DNA from: an uncultured Bacilli bacterium
GTDB lineage: Bacteria; Bacillota_I; Bacilli_A; RF39; UBA660
Direction of reading: 5' to 3'
DNA: 64,000 bases
Assembly (NCBI GenBank): GCA_934088535.1
Contig: CAKOJC010000001.1
Coordinates: forward strand, 11,345 to 75,344
Positions 51,557-61,700 of this stretch are shown here, one piece after another. Position 1 is the first letter of the stretch; each line of letters opens with the position of its first letter. The notes under the pieces were generated by a model. It worked only from the letters and a program-made list of their open reading frames with translations, made no database searches and had not been told where the DNA came from. The position numbers were made by a program, and so were the translations under genes.

Positions 51557-52882
51557 CTAATAATATCTTAGTATTATATCATACTCTTCTGTATTTTTTT
51601 TGTCAAATTTTGACTTTTTGATTCCTGGTAACCATACTATATTTTCTTCTGAATCTAGTACTACTGGCCATGTATTTCTATCACTTATTTTAATTTTTTC
51701 ATTGATGAATATATCACTTATTTTCTTTCTACCATTCATACCTTTTACTTCCATTTTATCTCCATCTCTTCTATTTCTTACGTATAATGGAAGTTTAACC
51801 TCACTACTATTTATTCTTATTGTGTAATTTGATGTGTCGTTGCTGTCTTCAACTCTTTCTATTATTTTACCATTTGGTAGATTTACTATTCTTTCTATTT
51901 CTATTTCATAAGTATCATATTCGTCTTCATCAAAACTAAATGTAAGTTCATTGTATGACTTTATAACTATTACATTGTTTGGTAAGTGAACTACACTATT
52001 TGATTTACTTGATTTAATTAGATCAAATATTAGTTCTACGTGAGCATCTCCTATAATTAGAAGATCATCACCATATATTCTTTCAAGTATGTTATAAATT
52101 ATCTTTGTTTGTATTACATGCTCTAGTTGTATAAATTTATCTACTTCTAGTGCTCCATTTTGGAATACTTTATTAAATACTTTTCTTGCTTCTGTATCGA
52201 TGTAATTACTATTTTCTAGTAGAGTCTCACTAAACTTTAAGAATTTCTTATGTACATTAGGTTCTTCATTCTTTAAGAATGGAAGTACTGTGTGTCTATA
52301 TCTATTTCTTGTATAGTGATCTTCATTATTTGATTCATCTATTGCATATTTAATATTATGTTCTTCATCAAATCTATTTATTTCGTCTTTAGTAACAGTT
52401 ATTAATGGTCTTACTATTTTGTAATTACCTTTATCAACTATTCTACTAAATCCACTATATCCTTTTAATGTTGAACCTCTTACGATACGCATTAAGATTG
52501 TTTCCATTAAGTCATCACCTTGATGAGCTGTCATTAAGTATTTAGCTCCGTAGTTTTCAACTAATTCTTCAAAGAAGTTATATCTAACACTTCTTGCTTC
52601 ATTATGAAAATTATCGTCTCCCCATTTAGTAATCTTAATGTATTCAAATATAATATCATTTTCTTTACAATAGTTTTCTAAATCTATTTTTTCTTGCTCA
52701 CTTTCTACTCTCTTATTATGATTTACGTGAGCACATACAATCTTAAAACCAATTTTATTTTTAAATTCGTTCATTATATATAAAAGAGCCATTGAGTCTG
52801 GACCACCAGAAACACCAATGACAATTATATCGTCTGGTTTTAATTCTATATCTTTTTTTATAAAATTATAAACTTCTTCCAT
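51557..52882 (-). CDS. tilS: tRNA(Ile)-lysidine synthase
   Basis: A 441-aa protein. The N-terminal PP-loop is GVSGGPDSMALLYIM (~residue 23-37), followed by AHVNHNKR and a TAHQGDDLMET motif, then the TilS substrate-binding region and a C-terminal domain ending KISDIFINEKIKISDRNTWPVV. It forms lysidine at C34 of tRNA-Ile(CAU). It is 13 bp downstream of the divIC-like gene, as in B. subtilis apart from the loss of spoIIE and yabR. Confidence 0.94.
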   Translation of the reverse strand: MEEVYNFIKKDIELKPDDIIVIGVSGGPDSMALLYIMNEFKNKIGFKIVCAHVNHNKRVESEQEKIDLENYCKENDIIFEYIKITKWGDDNFHNEARSVRYNFFEELVENYGAKYLMTAHQGDDLMETILMRIVRGSTLKGYSGFSRIVDKGNYKIVRPLITVTKDEINRFDEEHNIKYAIDESNNEDHYTRNRYRHTVLPFLKNEEPNVHKKFLKFSETLLENSNYIDTEARKVFNKVFQNGALEVDKFIQLEHVIQTKIIYNILERIYGDDLLIIGDAHVELIFDLIKSSKSNSVVHLPNNVIVIKSYNELTFSFDEDEYDTYEIEIERIVNLPNGKIIERVEDSNDTSNYTIRINSSEVKLPLYVRNRRDGDKMEVKGMNGRKKISDIFINEKIKISDRNTWPVVLDSEENIVWLPGIKKSKFDKKNTEEYDIILRYY

Positions 52883-52894
52883 TTTGGCCTTTTC

Positions 52895-53185
52895 CTATTC
52901 CTCTATTTTAATTATTATTTCATTTTTTTTAGAATATAAGTATTTTTCACGAGCATATCTAGCCATATATTCAGGATCTTGTAGTTTATTTATTTCATCT
53001 TTTAGTTCTTCTTCCTCAGCTAGTTTGTCTTGATACTCTTGTTCTAATTTTTGCATTTCTTTTTTATTATCGACTATTTGACGTCCATTTGTTAAAAAAG
53101 AAGTTGTACAAAGTACAATAGATATTATAAGGCCTATTGTGTAAAAAGTCACTCTAAATTTTGTTTTTTGACTCATCTTTTTCAT
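52895..53185 (-). CDS. divIC: Septum formation initiator DivIC/FtsB-like
   Basis: A 96-aa protein with a short cytosolic start, one membrane helix (~13-33) and an outer leucine-zipper coiled coil (~40-75), then LQDPEYMARYAREKYLYSK, the DivIC signature. It joins FtsL and DivIB at the division septum. Its place between yabQ and tilS is the conserved one. An 8-bp inverted repeat (CATCTATA/TATAGATG, 53200-53227) is present just upstream of the start. Confidence 0.9.
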   Translation of the reverse strand: MKKMSQKTKFRVTFYTIGLIISIVLCTTSFLTNGRQIVDNKKEMQKLEQEYQDKLAEEEELKDEINKLQDPEYMARYAREKYLYSKKNEIIIKIEE

Positions 53186-53236
53186 ATTAACCCCATTTTC
53201 ATCTATAATTATAATATTCTATAGATGTAAATACAA

Positions 53237-53524
53237 TTAATTACATATATTTTTACATTTTTTTTGTAAATTTTTATTATTAAAATATAAGAATGTTAAG
53301 ATAGTTATTATAATAAAGATTACATTTATCATTCCATCATTTATTAAATAAAATATCTTAAAATATATTAGAGTTATATTTATCATAAATAATAAACTAT
53401 TTAAGAAACAATAGATTTGTTTTTTAGTATGAATATAGTTATATGATAATTGATAAAGTTTTTCTACTATTATTCCATATAAAAAAGAAAATATAAATGA
53501 GATTATTTGTTCATTTAGAGTCAT
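53237..53524 (-). CDS. yabQ: Spore cortex protein YabQ-like
   Basis: A 95-aa membrane protein with three to four helices, beginning NEQIISFIFSFLYGIIVEKLY, which matches YabQ. YabQ is a membrane protein needed for the spore cortex in B. subtilis. It starts at the last base of yabP (1-bp overlap) and lies before divIC, the conserved order. Family identity rests on the N-terminus plus position. Confidence 0.8.
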   Translation of the reverse strand: MTLNEQIISFIFSFLYGIIVEKLYQLSYNYIHTKKQIYCFLNSLLFMINITLIYFKIFYLINDGMINVIFIIITILTFLYFNNKNLQKKCKNICN

Positions 53525-53811
53525 TATTTGAATAACCTTGCCATTATATTTTCAGTTTTTATTTTCTTATTATCGTCTAAATAGTTTACTGAATTTATTT
53601 TGCCTTTTATAGATAGTGTTCCTTGAAATGTATCAAGTTTTAATAATTCTAGATTATCTCCTTTAATGAGGATTGCACCCATAATACTATCAACGAAGAA
53701 TTCTGAATCATCAAAGCTATTTAGTTTTTTTATTCCTGAAAGTACAATATTTTTTCTTTCATTTAATGTAATCATATGATTGAATGTTTCATTTATATCT
53801 TTTTTATCCAT
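53524..53811 (-). CDS. yabP: Sporulation protein YabP-like
   Basis: A 95-aa protein of the YabP/YqfC family: HMITLNERKNIVLSGIKKLNSFDDSEFFVDSIMG (part, residues ~12-45) with a GxLxIKG pair (ILIKGDNLEL, LSIKGKINSV). YabP is made in the mother cell and is needed with YabQ for assembly of spore layers. GGGGGAAA lies before the ATG. It is the first gene after the spoVG terminator. Confidence 0.85.
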   Translation of the reverse strand: MDKKDINETFNHMITLNERKNIVLSGIKKLNSFDDSEFFVDSIMGAILIKGDNLELLKLDTFQGTLSIKGKINSVNYLDDNKKIKTENIMARLFK

Positions 53812-53856
53812 ATATTTCCCCCAATACTAAATTATATGTATAAAATTTAGATATAT

Positions 53857-53882
53857 GAAAAAAAGCTACTTAACGTAGCTTT
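53857..53882 (-). terminator. Terminator of spoVG
   Basis: AAAGCTAC at 53862-53869 pairs with GTAGCTTT at 53875-53882. A T run follows on the minus strand. Confidence 0.8.
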
Positions 53883-53893
53883 AAGATTACAAA

Positions 53894-54178
53894 TTATTCG
53901 TTATCTTCTGTTGTTTCTTCATCTTCTGCATTTTCATATGCATCAAGAATAGCTTTTTCAAACATTGTTCTTACTTCTTGGTTGATTGGATGAGCTATAT
54001 CTTTATATTCACCAACTGGAGTCTTACGACTTGGCATAGCAATGAATAGTCCGTTATCACCTTCGATGATTCTAATATCATGAATAGCGATAGCATTGTC
54101 TACTACTACTGATGCGATTCCTTTCATACGAGAATTTTCTCTTTCAACCTTACGAATTCTAACTGATGTAATTTCCAT
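53894..54178 (-). CDS. spoVG: SpoVG, RNA-binding regulator
   Basis: A 94-aa protein closely matching Spo[13 protein letters not shown] at the start, [41 protein letters not shown] and an acidic tail. SpoVG binds nucleic acid and affects septation, sporulation and virulence genes. AAGGAGG precedes the ATG. It has its own promoter (54208-54236) and terminator, so it forms a one-gene unit. Here it is not followed by glmU. Confidence 0.97.
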   Translation of the reverse strand: MEITSVRIRKVERENSRMKGIASVVVDNAIAIHDIRIIEGDNGLFIAMPSRKTPVGEYKDIAHPINQEVRTMFEKAILDAYENAEDEETTEDNE

Positions 54179-54207
54179 AAGTACCTCCTTAACATTTTGT
54201 TAATTTA

Positions 54208-54236
54208 ATTATATTACAAATATTTTTGAATATCAA
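54208..54236 (-). promoter_or_regulatory. Sigma-A promoter of spoVG
   Basis: Minus strand TTGATA (54231-54236), 17-base spacer, TATAAT (54208-54213), 29 bases before the ATG. Confidence 0.8.
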
Positions 54237-54241
54237 TCTTT

Positions 54242-54457
54242 TTAAGTAAATTTGCTTAGTATTACTTGCTTTATAGCTACATCAGTATATGTATATGACT
54301 TCAATCCTTTGTTAGTTTTTATAGTAAATAAATTATTATATATTTTATCTATTGTCCCTTCATAATATTCATGTTTATTTCTTCCAATATTTACTTTTAT
54401 TTTTAGTTTTGTATCTTTTAAAGCAATAACATCATTCTTAATTTTATTTATATTCAA
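54242..54457 (-). CDS. veg: Veg protein
   Basis: A 71-aa protein of the Veg family: a short helix followed by GRNKHEYYEGTIDKIYNNLF and a terminal strand. Veg is a small SH3-like protein linked in B. subtilis to biofilm regulation and spore outgrowth. Its ATG overlaps the yabG stop by 4 bp, and veg after yabG is the conserved order. Confidence 0.9.
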   Translation of the reverse strand: MNINKIKNDVIALKDTKLKIKVNIGRNKHEYYEGTIDKIYNNLFTIKTNKGLKSYTYTDVAIKQVILSKFT

Positions 54458-55218
54458 TTTTTATCCTTTCTTGGATATCCAGTGTGCATCATTCCATTAA
54501 TTATGATTCCACCTATTCCATCACTTCCATATTTGGTTTTTGATAGTAGTTTTTCTATATCTATCTTCTCTGTTTTATCTGTTAAAGCGATAGTTGATGC
54601 GATTATTGCTGGATCTAGTGCATGTATATTTATTGATTTTGGACTTGATGCGAATGTTGATTTAGCCTTTATTATATTTTCGTAGTCACTTTGACAGGCT
54701 CCTGCGATGATTACTAAGTCTTCATGACTCTTTTTTATTTTTCTTGCTTCTAGTACAGTGTCTATGAAATATTTACTATTTTTATATGTTTCATTATTTT
54801 TTCGTTTTTGATAGTGTGCGTCATGTCCAGTTATTACTAAAATATCTGGATTATGTGTTATTAGAAGTTTTTTTATATTATCTTTAAATTCACTTTCTTT
54901 ATATGTATAGCCATAGCATTTTATTTTTTGATCTTTATAAAAACTCATACATTTTTCTAAGTATTCATTATCTCCATCAAGATGTAATATAGTTCCTGGT
55001 ATATAAAAATAGTCATCTGTTTTAAGTGTTCTTACAGGGTTAATTATTTCTTTTTTTTTAGGAATTGTTGCGAGTACTAGATCATCTTCTTTGGTATCAG
55101 CATAAAGTCTTATATCTAAACCTTTTAAATAAATAACATTATTTTCTATTTTATCAATCTTAAATATGATATCATTACCATACTTTTTTCTTGTAACTAA
55201 ATCACCTATTTTAAACAT
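54454..55218 (-). CDS. yabG: Sporulation-specific protease YabG
   Basis: The start is taken at ATG 55218, directly after GGAGGAACT, giving 254 aa; an in-frame ATG at 55245 would add nine residues. The protein begins FKIGDLVTRKKYGNDIIFKI and has VPGTILHLDGD-like and LVITGHDAHYQK motifs, which mark YabG. The late motif IIAGACQSDYE and HALDPAIIASTIALTD also match. YabG is a cysteine protease that processes spore coat proteins. It is specific to spore formers, so this gene is strong evidence for sporulation. Confidence 0.94.
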   Translation of the reverse strand: MFKIGDLVTRKKYGNDIIFKIDKIENNVIYLKGLDIRLYADTKEDDLVLATIPKKKEIINPVRTLKTDDYFYIPGTILHLDGDNEYLEKCMSFYKDQKIKCYGYTYKESEFKDNIKKLLITHNPDILVITGHDAHYQKRKNNETYKNSKYFIDTVLEARKIKKSHEDLVIIAGACQSDYENIIKAKSTFASSPKSINIHALDPAIIASTIALTDKTEKIDIEKLLSKTKYGSDGIGGIIINGMMHTGYPRKDKN

Positions 55219-55261
55219 AGTTCCTCCATTAAATCTTATGGACAAGTTTTAAAAATATGCA

Positions 55262-55975
55262 TTAGTTTATTAATTTAGCATGCATTACTACTCTTTTATT
55301 ATCTTTATAACATGTACTTAATGTTAAAATGGAGGCAGTATTTTCTAGATTAACTTTAAACTCATAAATGCTTCTTTCTTTTAAAATATTTAAGAAAATC
55401 ATATATTCTTTTTCTGTTGTAAAGTCTGTTTGTAAGTAATAATTTTCTTTTTCAATAGTATAAATTGAAAATGTCTTATATGAATATTCTTTTGTTTCAG
55501 TTGTTATCTTTATTATGTGATTATCTTTATTCTCATACCACTTTGATTTTATTGTATCTTTTAAAGTACCAAACATTGATTTATCTTTTCTTGAGTGACC
55601 ATAAATTATATTATTTTTATCACTTAGATTGTTATTATTTCTTTTATCTAAGAATATCCATCCGGCTGAAGTTTTCTTTTTATTAAAGTTGTGTGTTAAG
55701 TAGTAATTATTGTCTTTTGACTGTACGAATGGATAGTCTATATTAGTATTATTAACTTTTATCCATCCGATAGTATCTTTATTTTTCTTTTTTAATTCTT
55801 TTATACTTGGTGTAACATTTTGTGGATCTTTTAATGTGTTTAGTTCTTTTGTTATTTCTTGTGTTTCAGTATTTTCTTCATTCCCAGTTATAATTTTTGT
55901 TGTACTAAAAGAAAGTAGTAGTACTAAGACTATTACTTCTAATATATTTATTATTCTTAAAGTTTTAATTAACAT
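55262..55975 (-). CDS. srtB: Class B sortase
   Basis: A 237-aa protein with one N-terminal membrane anchor (~5-27) and a sortase domain: DTIGWIKVNNTNIDYPFVQ (SrtB-like start), IIYGHS with H127, TLSTC with nucleophile C222, and R228. SrtB enzymes attach surface proteins or pilins to peptidoglycan. It sits between rsmA and yabG, where B. subtilis has none. No LPXTG- or NPxTN-type protein was found in the window, so its substrate is elsewhere. Symbol given by class, not by orthology. Confidence 0.88.
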   Translation of the reverse strand: MLIKTLRIINILEVIVLVLLLSFSTTKIITGNEENTETQEITKELNTLKDPQNVTPSIKELKKKNKDTIGWIKVNNTNIDYPFVQSKDNNYYLTHNFNKKKTSAGWIFLDKRNNNNLSDKNNIIYGHSRKDKSMFGTLKDTIKSKWYENKDNHIIKITTETKEYSYKTFSIYTIEKENYYLQTDFTTEKEYMIFLNILKERSIYEFKVNLENTASILTLSTCYKDNKRVVMHAKLIN

Positions 55976-55982
55976 TTTCTAC

Positions 55983-56756
55983 TTATATGTTATTTGATAT
56001 ATCTATAAATTCTTCTATAGATAATTGTTCTGCTCTTGATGTTAAGTCTTTATTGTATTTTTGTAATATTACTTCTATTTTATTTAGATCGTATCCTTTA
56101 AGATTATTTCTTAAATTTTTTCTTTTTTGAGTAAATGAATCTTTTATAAGTTTATAGAATTGTTCTTCATTATTAGCAATTAACTTCTTATTTCTTTTAA
56201 ATTTAATGACTGAACTATCTACTTTTGGTACTGGTTCAAAACAAGTTTTACTTACATTACATACTCTTTCAATGTCAAAATTATATTGTAAGAATACACT
56301 TATGGAACCATAGTCTTTAGTTCCTGGTTTAGCACTGAATCTATCAGCAACTTCTTTTTGAACCATTATTGTTATTTCGTATGGATTAGATTCTTTTACT
56401 ATTTTGTTTATAATCGCAGTTGTTATATAATAAGGCAAATTACCTACAAAGTAAAGATTTTTATATTTATTTTGATCAATATAGTCGTTTATATTAATAG
56501 ATAAGAAGTCTTTAAATACTATTGTTAGTTTTTTATTATCTATTTGTTCTAGTATTTCTTTTAGTCTTGTATCTATTTCAAAACAAATAACGTCTGAATC
56601 TTTTTTTACTAGTTCTCTAGTAAGTGCTCCTGCGCCTGGACCTATTTCTATTATTAAGTCATCTTTCGTAGGATTTATAGAATTAGCTATTTTGTTAATA
56701 ATATTTTTATCTTTTAAGAAGTTTTGCCCTAAAGATTTTTTATAATCAAATTTCAT
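55983..56756 (-). CDS. rsmA: 16S rRNA dimethyladenosine transferase
   Basis: A 257-aa protein (KsgA). It begins KKSLGQNFLKDKNII, has the SAM motif IEIGPGAGALTREL, the catalytic NLPYYI, and FEPVPKVDSSVIKF. It dimethylates two adjacent adenines near the 3' end of 16S rRNA. It lies 1 bp after the 3D-domain gene and before srtB; the order tatD-3D protein-rsmA-yabG-veg is that of B. subtilis with rnmV missing. Confidence 0.96.
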   Translation of the reverse strand: MKFDYKKSLGQNFLKDKNIINKIANSINPTKDDLIIEIGPGAGALTRELVKKDSDVICFEIDTRLKEILEQIDNKKLTIVFKDFLSININDYIDQNKYKNLYFVGNLPYYITTAIINKIVKESNPYEITIMVQKEVADRFSAKPGTKDYGSISVFLQYNFDIERVCNVSKTCFEPVPKVDSSVIKFKRNKKLIANNEEQFYKLIKDSFTQKRKNLRNNLKGYDLNKIEVILQKYNKDLTSRAEQLSIEEFIDISNNI

Positions 56757-56757
56757 A

Positions 56758-57309
56758 TTATTTCCATCCTTCTCTTAGCACTTCAAATTCTAGATTTCTA
56801 ACTCTACCTACTTTTTTAACTGCATAATCTTGGCTATCTGTTAACAAGTCTATTACGTTACCACTTACGCCTCTATCTAGTACTATTGCTATCATTGGTT
56901 CGTCTGATAGTTTTCCTACATTAAATTTTAATATTGTTCCACATTGATAGTTTTTACTACTGGCAACTATTCTAACTTTACCATATTTTGAATCATTAAA
57001 GTAAATTCCTTCTTTTATAACGTTTGTTCTAGGTGGACAAGCTAAGTATCCTGAACATAATGGACAGTCTCCTGTATAACCTGTTAGTTCTCCCACAAAA
57101 GTATAAAGTGGATTTTGTATTCCTTCTTGATAAAGTGTATTTTGTGTTTTTTGAATTACATCTTTATCAACAGATTTATCTATAGTATCGTTTAAAGCAA
57201 TAGAAAGAGAACTCTTTTCATAAGAGCCTTTATTTAATAATAGTAATAAAGAACATATTATTATCGCTTCAAAAGTCATTAATATTCTACTTTTAATATA
57301 CTCCTTCAT
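56758..57309 (-). CDS. 3D-domain exported protein (YabE/YuiC-like)
   Basis: A 183-aa protein with an N-terminal membrane anchor (~9-25) and a C-terminal 3D domain: GELTGYTGDCPLCSG...KVRIVASSKNYQCGTILKF...IVLDRGVSGNVIDLLTD. The Asp pattern is that of MltA/3D-type lytic transglycosylases (Rpf/Sps family). Four Cys in the domain may pair outside the cell. It lacks the DUF348 and G5 domains of YabE, whose place it takes. Likely role: peptidoglycan remodelling, possibly in spore or outgrowth. Confidence 0.8.
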   Translation of the reverse strand: MKEYIKSRILMTFEAIIICSLLLLLNKGSYEKSSLSIALNDTIDKSVDKDVIQKTQNTLYQEGIQNPLYTFVGELTGYTGDCPLCSGYLACPPRTNVIKEGIYFNDSKYGKVRIVASSKNYQCGTILKFNVGKLSDEPMIAIVLDRGVSGNVIDLLTDSQDYAVKKVGRVRNLEFEVLREGWK

Positions 57310-57348
57310 TAATTACCTCTTCGTAATTAAATTATATAATATGTATAT

Positions 57349-58095
57349 TTAAATGTCAAAAATGTCTTTTACGTTAGCAGTGGTTATTTCCATTACTTCT
57401 TTTAATGGTATATTTTTTAGTTCAGCTATTCTTTTAGCTACATAAAGTACGTTAGATGGTTTGTTCTTTCTTCCTCTATATGGTTCTGGGGATAAGAATG
57501 GACTATCTGTTTCTAGAAGAATATCTTTCATATCTAATTGTTCAACTACTTGATAAAGTTTTGCATTTTTAAATGTTAATACTCCACCTATACCTAGTTT
57601 GTATCCAAGTTTTATGAATTCTCTTGCCATTTCGATACTTCCACTATAACAGTGAATTATACCTTTTAATTTTCTTTTCTTTAATATATCAAAGCAATCT
57701 TGAATAGAATCTCTTGTATGAACTATTACTGGTAGATTATATTTTTCAGCTAAATCTAGTTGTTTATTGAATAGTTCTTTTTGTTCTTCTTTATTTTCGT
57801 CATTAAAGTTATAATCGAGTCCTATCTCACCTATAGCTACGACCTTATTTTCCTTTAGTAGTTCTTCTAGTGCCTCAATAGTGTTTTCTTTTAAATCTAT
57901 ATTTTCAGGATGGATGCCTATAGCTGGCACTAAGTAACCATCATATTTTCTATATAAATCTAATACTTCTTTTGATGTAGATATTGAGTCAGCACAGTTT
58001 ATTACTCTTAATATATCTTTATCTTTTAACTTCTCTATAAACGAACCTATATCATCATAATATTCACTTAATATATGAGCATGTGAGTCTATCAT
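57349..58095 (-). CDS. tatD: TatD-family metal-dependent DNase
   Basis: A 248-aa protein with the amidohydrolase metal set: DSHAH at the start, GEIGLDYN (~residue 93), PVIVHTRDS, GIIHCYSGS and LLETDSPFLSPEP. TatD proteins are 3'-5' DNases or phosphodiesterases. GGTGATAAAAA precedes the ATG. A likely promoter (TTGAAA, 18 bases, TAATAT on the minus strand) lies in the gap after spoVT, so tatD probably starts its own transcript through rsmA and beyond. Confidence 0.94.
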   Translation of the reverse strand: MIDSHAHILSEYYDDIGSFIEKLKDKDILRVINCADSISTSKEVLDLYRKYDGYLVPAIGIHPENIDLKENTIEALEELLKENKVVAIGEIGLDYNFNDENKEEQKELFNKQLDLAEKYNLPVIVHTRDSIQDCFDILKKRKLKGIIHCYSGSIEMAREFIKLGYKLGIGGVLTFKNAKLYQVVEQLDMKDILLETDSPFLSPEPYRGRKNKPSNVLYVAKRIAELKNIPLKEVMEITTANVKDIFDI

Positions 58096-58202
58096 TTTTT
58101 ATCACCAACATTCTATAATTTTTTTTAACTATACATATTTATATTATCACTTTTATTTTTTTGTTTTCAACTAGTTGGACATAATTATAGAATATTTGAC
58201 AT

Positions 58203-58700
58203 TTATTCAAATTTAGATTTTATAATTTTTAGTAGTAACTTTGATGTCTTTTCTATATTGATTATGTTGTCTTTGCTGACTACTATTAGTGATCCTAGTA
58301 AGTCACTATTTACTACTATTGGAAGTATAATGTATCTTCCTTCTATAACTAAATTATCATTTAAGTGTAATTCTTCTATATTTTTACATTCAAAAATCTT
58401 TCTTTCTTGAATTAGTCTATCTAGTTTTTGATCTATTATTTCATTATTTTTATTGATTATTTTATTATTAATTACTAAGCTAATGTCATAAGATGTTTCA
58501 CTTATAAAGCAATTTATAATACTCATTATTTCTTGTTCATAATTTTTTAAGTAAGAGTACTTTTCTAGTATTATTTTTTCATCTTCAAGTCTTATTTGAA
58601 AGTCATCTCCTGTGTTAATATTTAGACATTTTCTTAGTTCCTTAGGAAGTACTATTCTTCCTAGTTCATCTATTTTTCTTACTATACCAGTTGGTTTCAT
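58203..58700 (-). CDS. spoVT: Stage V sporulation regulator SpoVT-like
   Basis: A 165-aa protein. The AbrB-type DNA-binding part (TGIVRKIDELGRIVLPKELR, N-terminus) is followed by a degenerate GAF-like domain (~60-165), the layout of SpoVT. SpoVT adjusts sigma-G-dependent genes in the forespore. It follows mfd by 39 bp, as in B. subtilis. AbrB itself lacks the second domain, so SpoVT is the better name. Confidence 0.9.
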   Translation of the reverse strand: MKPTGIVRKIDELGRIVLPKELRKCLNINTGDDFQIRLEDEKIILEKYSYLKNYEQEIMSIINCFISETSYDISLVINNKIINKNNEIIDQKLDRLIQERKIFECKNIEELHLNDNLVIEGRYIILPIVVNSDLLGSLIVVSKDNIINIEKTSKLLLKIIKSKFE

Positions 58701-58739
58701 GTAATCACCCTAGTAATAGTTTGATTATAATTAGTTATT

Positions 58740-61700
58740 TTATACTTGAAATTTTAAGTTATATATTACTTCTAAAAGTTCTTCTAAATAATAGATATAA
58801 TCTTTTTCTAAAGTTGCTTTTAGAAGGGTTACTAGTATTGAACCAGCTTTGTATGAAAAGTTAAATTTTGTAGTTATTTTAGTTGATTCAATAAATAGTT
58901 TTTCTACACTAATTGATTCATAAATTTCTTTTTTAAGTTTTAGAACTACTTTTAAGTTATCATTTTCTAGTATTTTTACTCCGGTAATCATAAGTAGTTT
59001 TTCTAAATACTTTTCATGAGCGTAAAGTTCTAGTTCATGATTAGTCATACCAAATCTATCTCTAATTTCTGATAATACTTCTTTTAATTCTTTTTTATTT
59101 GTTATTCCGTTTATCTTTTTATGTAGTTCTATTACTATTTCGCTTTCATCTGTGTATTCTTTTCCAATGTGAGTTGCGACATCTATCATAGTAGGTTCTT
59201 TTTCTTCATCTTCATCTACTTTGATACCATTAACTTCTTCGTTGATTAAATCTAAGTACATATTAACACCAACTGAATCTATGAATCCAGCTTGTTCTTT
59301 ACCTAGTATGTCGCCTGCTCCTCTTATAGCTAGGTCTCTCATTGATATTTTATATCCACTACCAAGTTCAGTAAATTCTTTTATTGCTTCTAGACGTTTT
59401 AATGCAGTTGTATTTAATACTTTTTCTTTTTTATACATTAAGTATGCGTATGCGATTTTGTCTCCTCTACCAACTCTTCCTCTTATTTGATATAGTTGAC
59501 TAAGTCCAAATCTATCACTATCAATAACAATTATTGTATTAGCATTTGGTATATCTATTCCATTTTCTATAATAGTTGTACTTACTAAAACATCATATTC
59601 TTTGTTAGTAAAGTCATAAATTATATCTTGCATTTCATTCTTAGTCATTTTTCCATGTGCATAACAAATTCTAGCTTCAGGAATAAGTCTTTTATATTTT
59701 GAAACTAGTGTTTCCATGTTAGTAATATTGTTATATAGAATAAATGCTTGTCCTTTTCTAGACATCTCTTTTAGAATAGCTTCTCTTATAAGCATTTCAT
59801 TGTATTCAATTACATATGTTTGAACAGGATATCTATTTTTAGGTGCACTTTCTATTAAACTTAAGTCCCTTATACCAACAAGTGACATTTGGAGTGACCT
59901 TGGGATTGGTGTTGCTGATACTGAAAGTACGTGTACATTTGACTTTAATTTTTTAATTTTTTCTTTTTGTTCTACACCAAATCTATGTTCTTCATCTATT
60001 ACTAAAAGTCCTAAATCTTTGTATTCAACATCTGAACTAAGAAGTCTATGGGTACCAAATATAATATCTGTTTTACCCTCTTTTAGTCTTTTTAATTTTT
60101 CTTGTACTTGTTTGTTAGTAAAATGTCTATTAATTAGGTCGATATTAATTCCATGATTTTTAAATCTTTCTATAGCAGAATCATATTGTTGATGAGAAAG
60201 TAATGTTGTTGGGCATAAGTATGCTACTTGTTTACCATTTTCTACTGTTTTGAACATTACTCTAAAGATTACTTCTGTTTTTCCATAACCTACATCTCCA
60301 CAAAGAAGCCTCTCCATTGGACGTGGCTTTTCTAGATCTCTTTTTATATCATTAGCTGCTTTTAATTGATCAACTGTTTCTTCATATTCAAATTCTGACT
60401 CGAATATTTCTTGTTCTTCATCATCTTTTTTAAATGGTTCAATTGTTGCTTTATTTCTTTCTTGATATATTTTAAGAAGTTCTCCGGTAATACTTTTAAT
60501 TCTTTCCTTTATTCTAAGTTTTGTTTTTGTCCATTCAACACTATTTAGTTTATTAATAGTAGGTTTAGCACCTTCTTTAGCAGAGTATTTATATAGTTTT
60601 GATATGTCTTCTACTGGCATATATAGTTTATCATTGCCTTTGTATTGAATAAGTAAATAATCTTTTTTTAGTCCTTTCTTTTCAATAGTAGTAATACCCT
60701 TATAAATACCTATTCCTGATTTTCTATGAACTACGTAGTCTCCTGGTTTTATAGCGTCAATTGACATTATTTTTGTTCCAAGTGACTTATCGCGTGTCAA
60801 TTCCTGTTTATTTTTACGTCCATATAAATCAAATTCTGAAAAATAATAAATATTTTTATACACGAATCCATGATTTAATGTGTTATTCACTATTTTTATA
60901 TTTTTAGCTAGTTTTTTTATTTCTTTTGTTAATAATTTGTTAGTTATATATAGTGTTCCATTACATTTTTCTATTGCTTCAGTAAATGCTTCTTTATTAT
61001 TTTCATAGTTTGCGATAGATTTTGCTTCTATATCTAAATCACTATTCTTATTGTTTATTGTATCTAAGAACATATCTTCTTTTTTTGTTAAATCTTTTAC
61101 TTTATAGACAGAATTTTCTATTTCTAAATATTTTAGTTGTGGTTGTATCATCTTTTCTTGATTTAAAAGTTGATTATAGTTACTAAAGATTACTATTCCA
61201 TCTCCAATATATTCTCTTATTGATGAAGTGTTGTCTCCAAAGTCATCTTTTATGGATTGTATTTCTATGGTATTAAGTTCATCTATTGATTTTTGAGTTA
61301 CTACTTCAAAGTGTTTAATCTTTTCTATTTCATCATCAAAGAATTCTATTCTAATTGGATTTTCCTCATTGATTGGATAAACGTCTACAACAAAACCTCT
61401 AACTGAAAAGTCAGATGTGTCATAAACCATGCTTTCTCTTTTATAACCTATTTCAGTTAGCTTCCTTATAAGTTCATCTCTGTTAATTTTTGCACCTTTT
61501 GATAATTTTATTTTATTTTTTATAAACGTTTCTTTGTTAGGTAATCTTTTTATAAAACTATTTAGGTGAACTATAACTATTTTTGTTTTGTTATCATTAA
61601 ATTTGTTTAGAATGTTTGCTCTCATAAATAGTAGTTCTGGAGAACTGGCTATAGCTGTTTTAGTCATTATATCATCTTCTGGGAATAGATATACTTCATC

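Noticed and set aside
58110..58192. 11-bp inverted pair (ATTCTATAATT / AATTATAGAAT) and the palindrome CAACTAGTTG between tatD and spoVT
   Set aside because: The pair is far apart and made almost only of A/T, so chance is likely; no T tract or conserved operator pattern supports a function.
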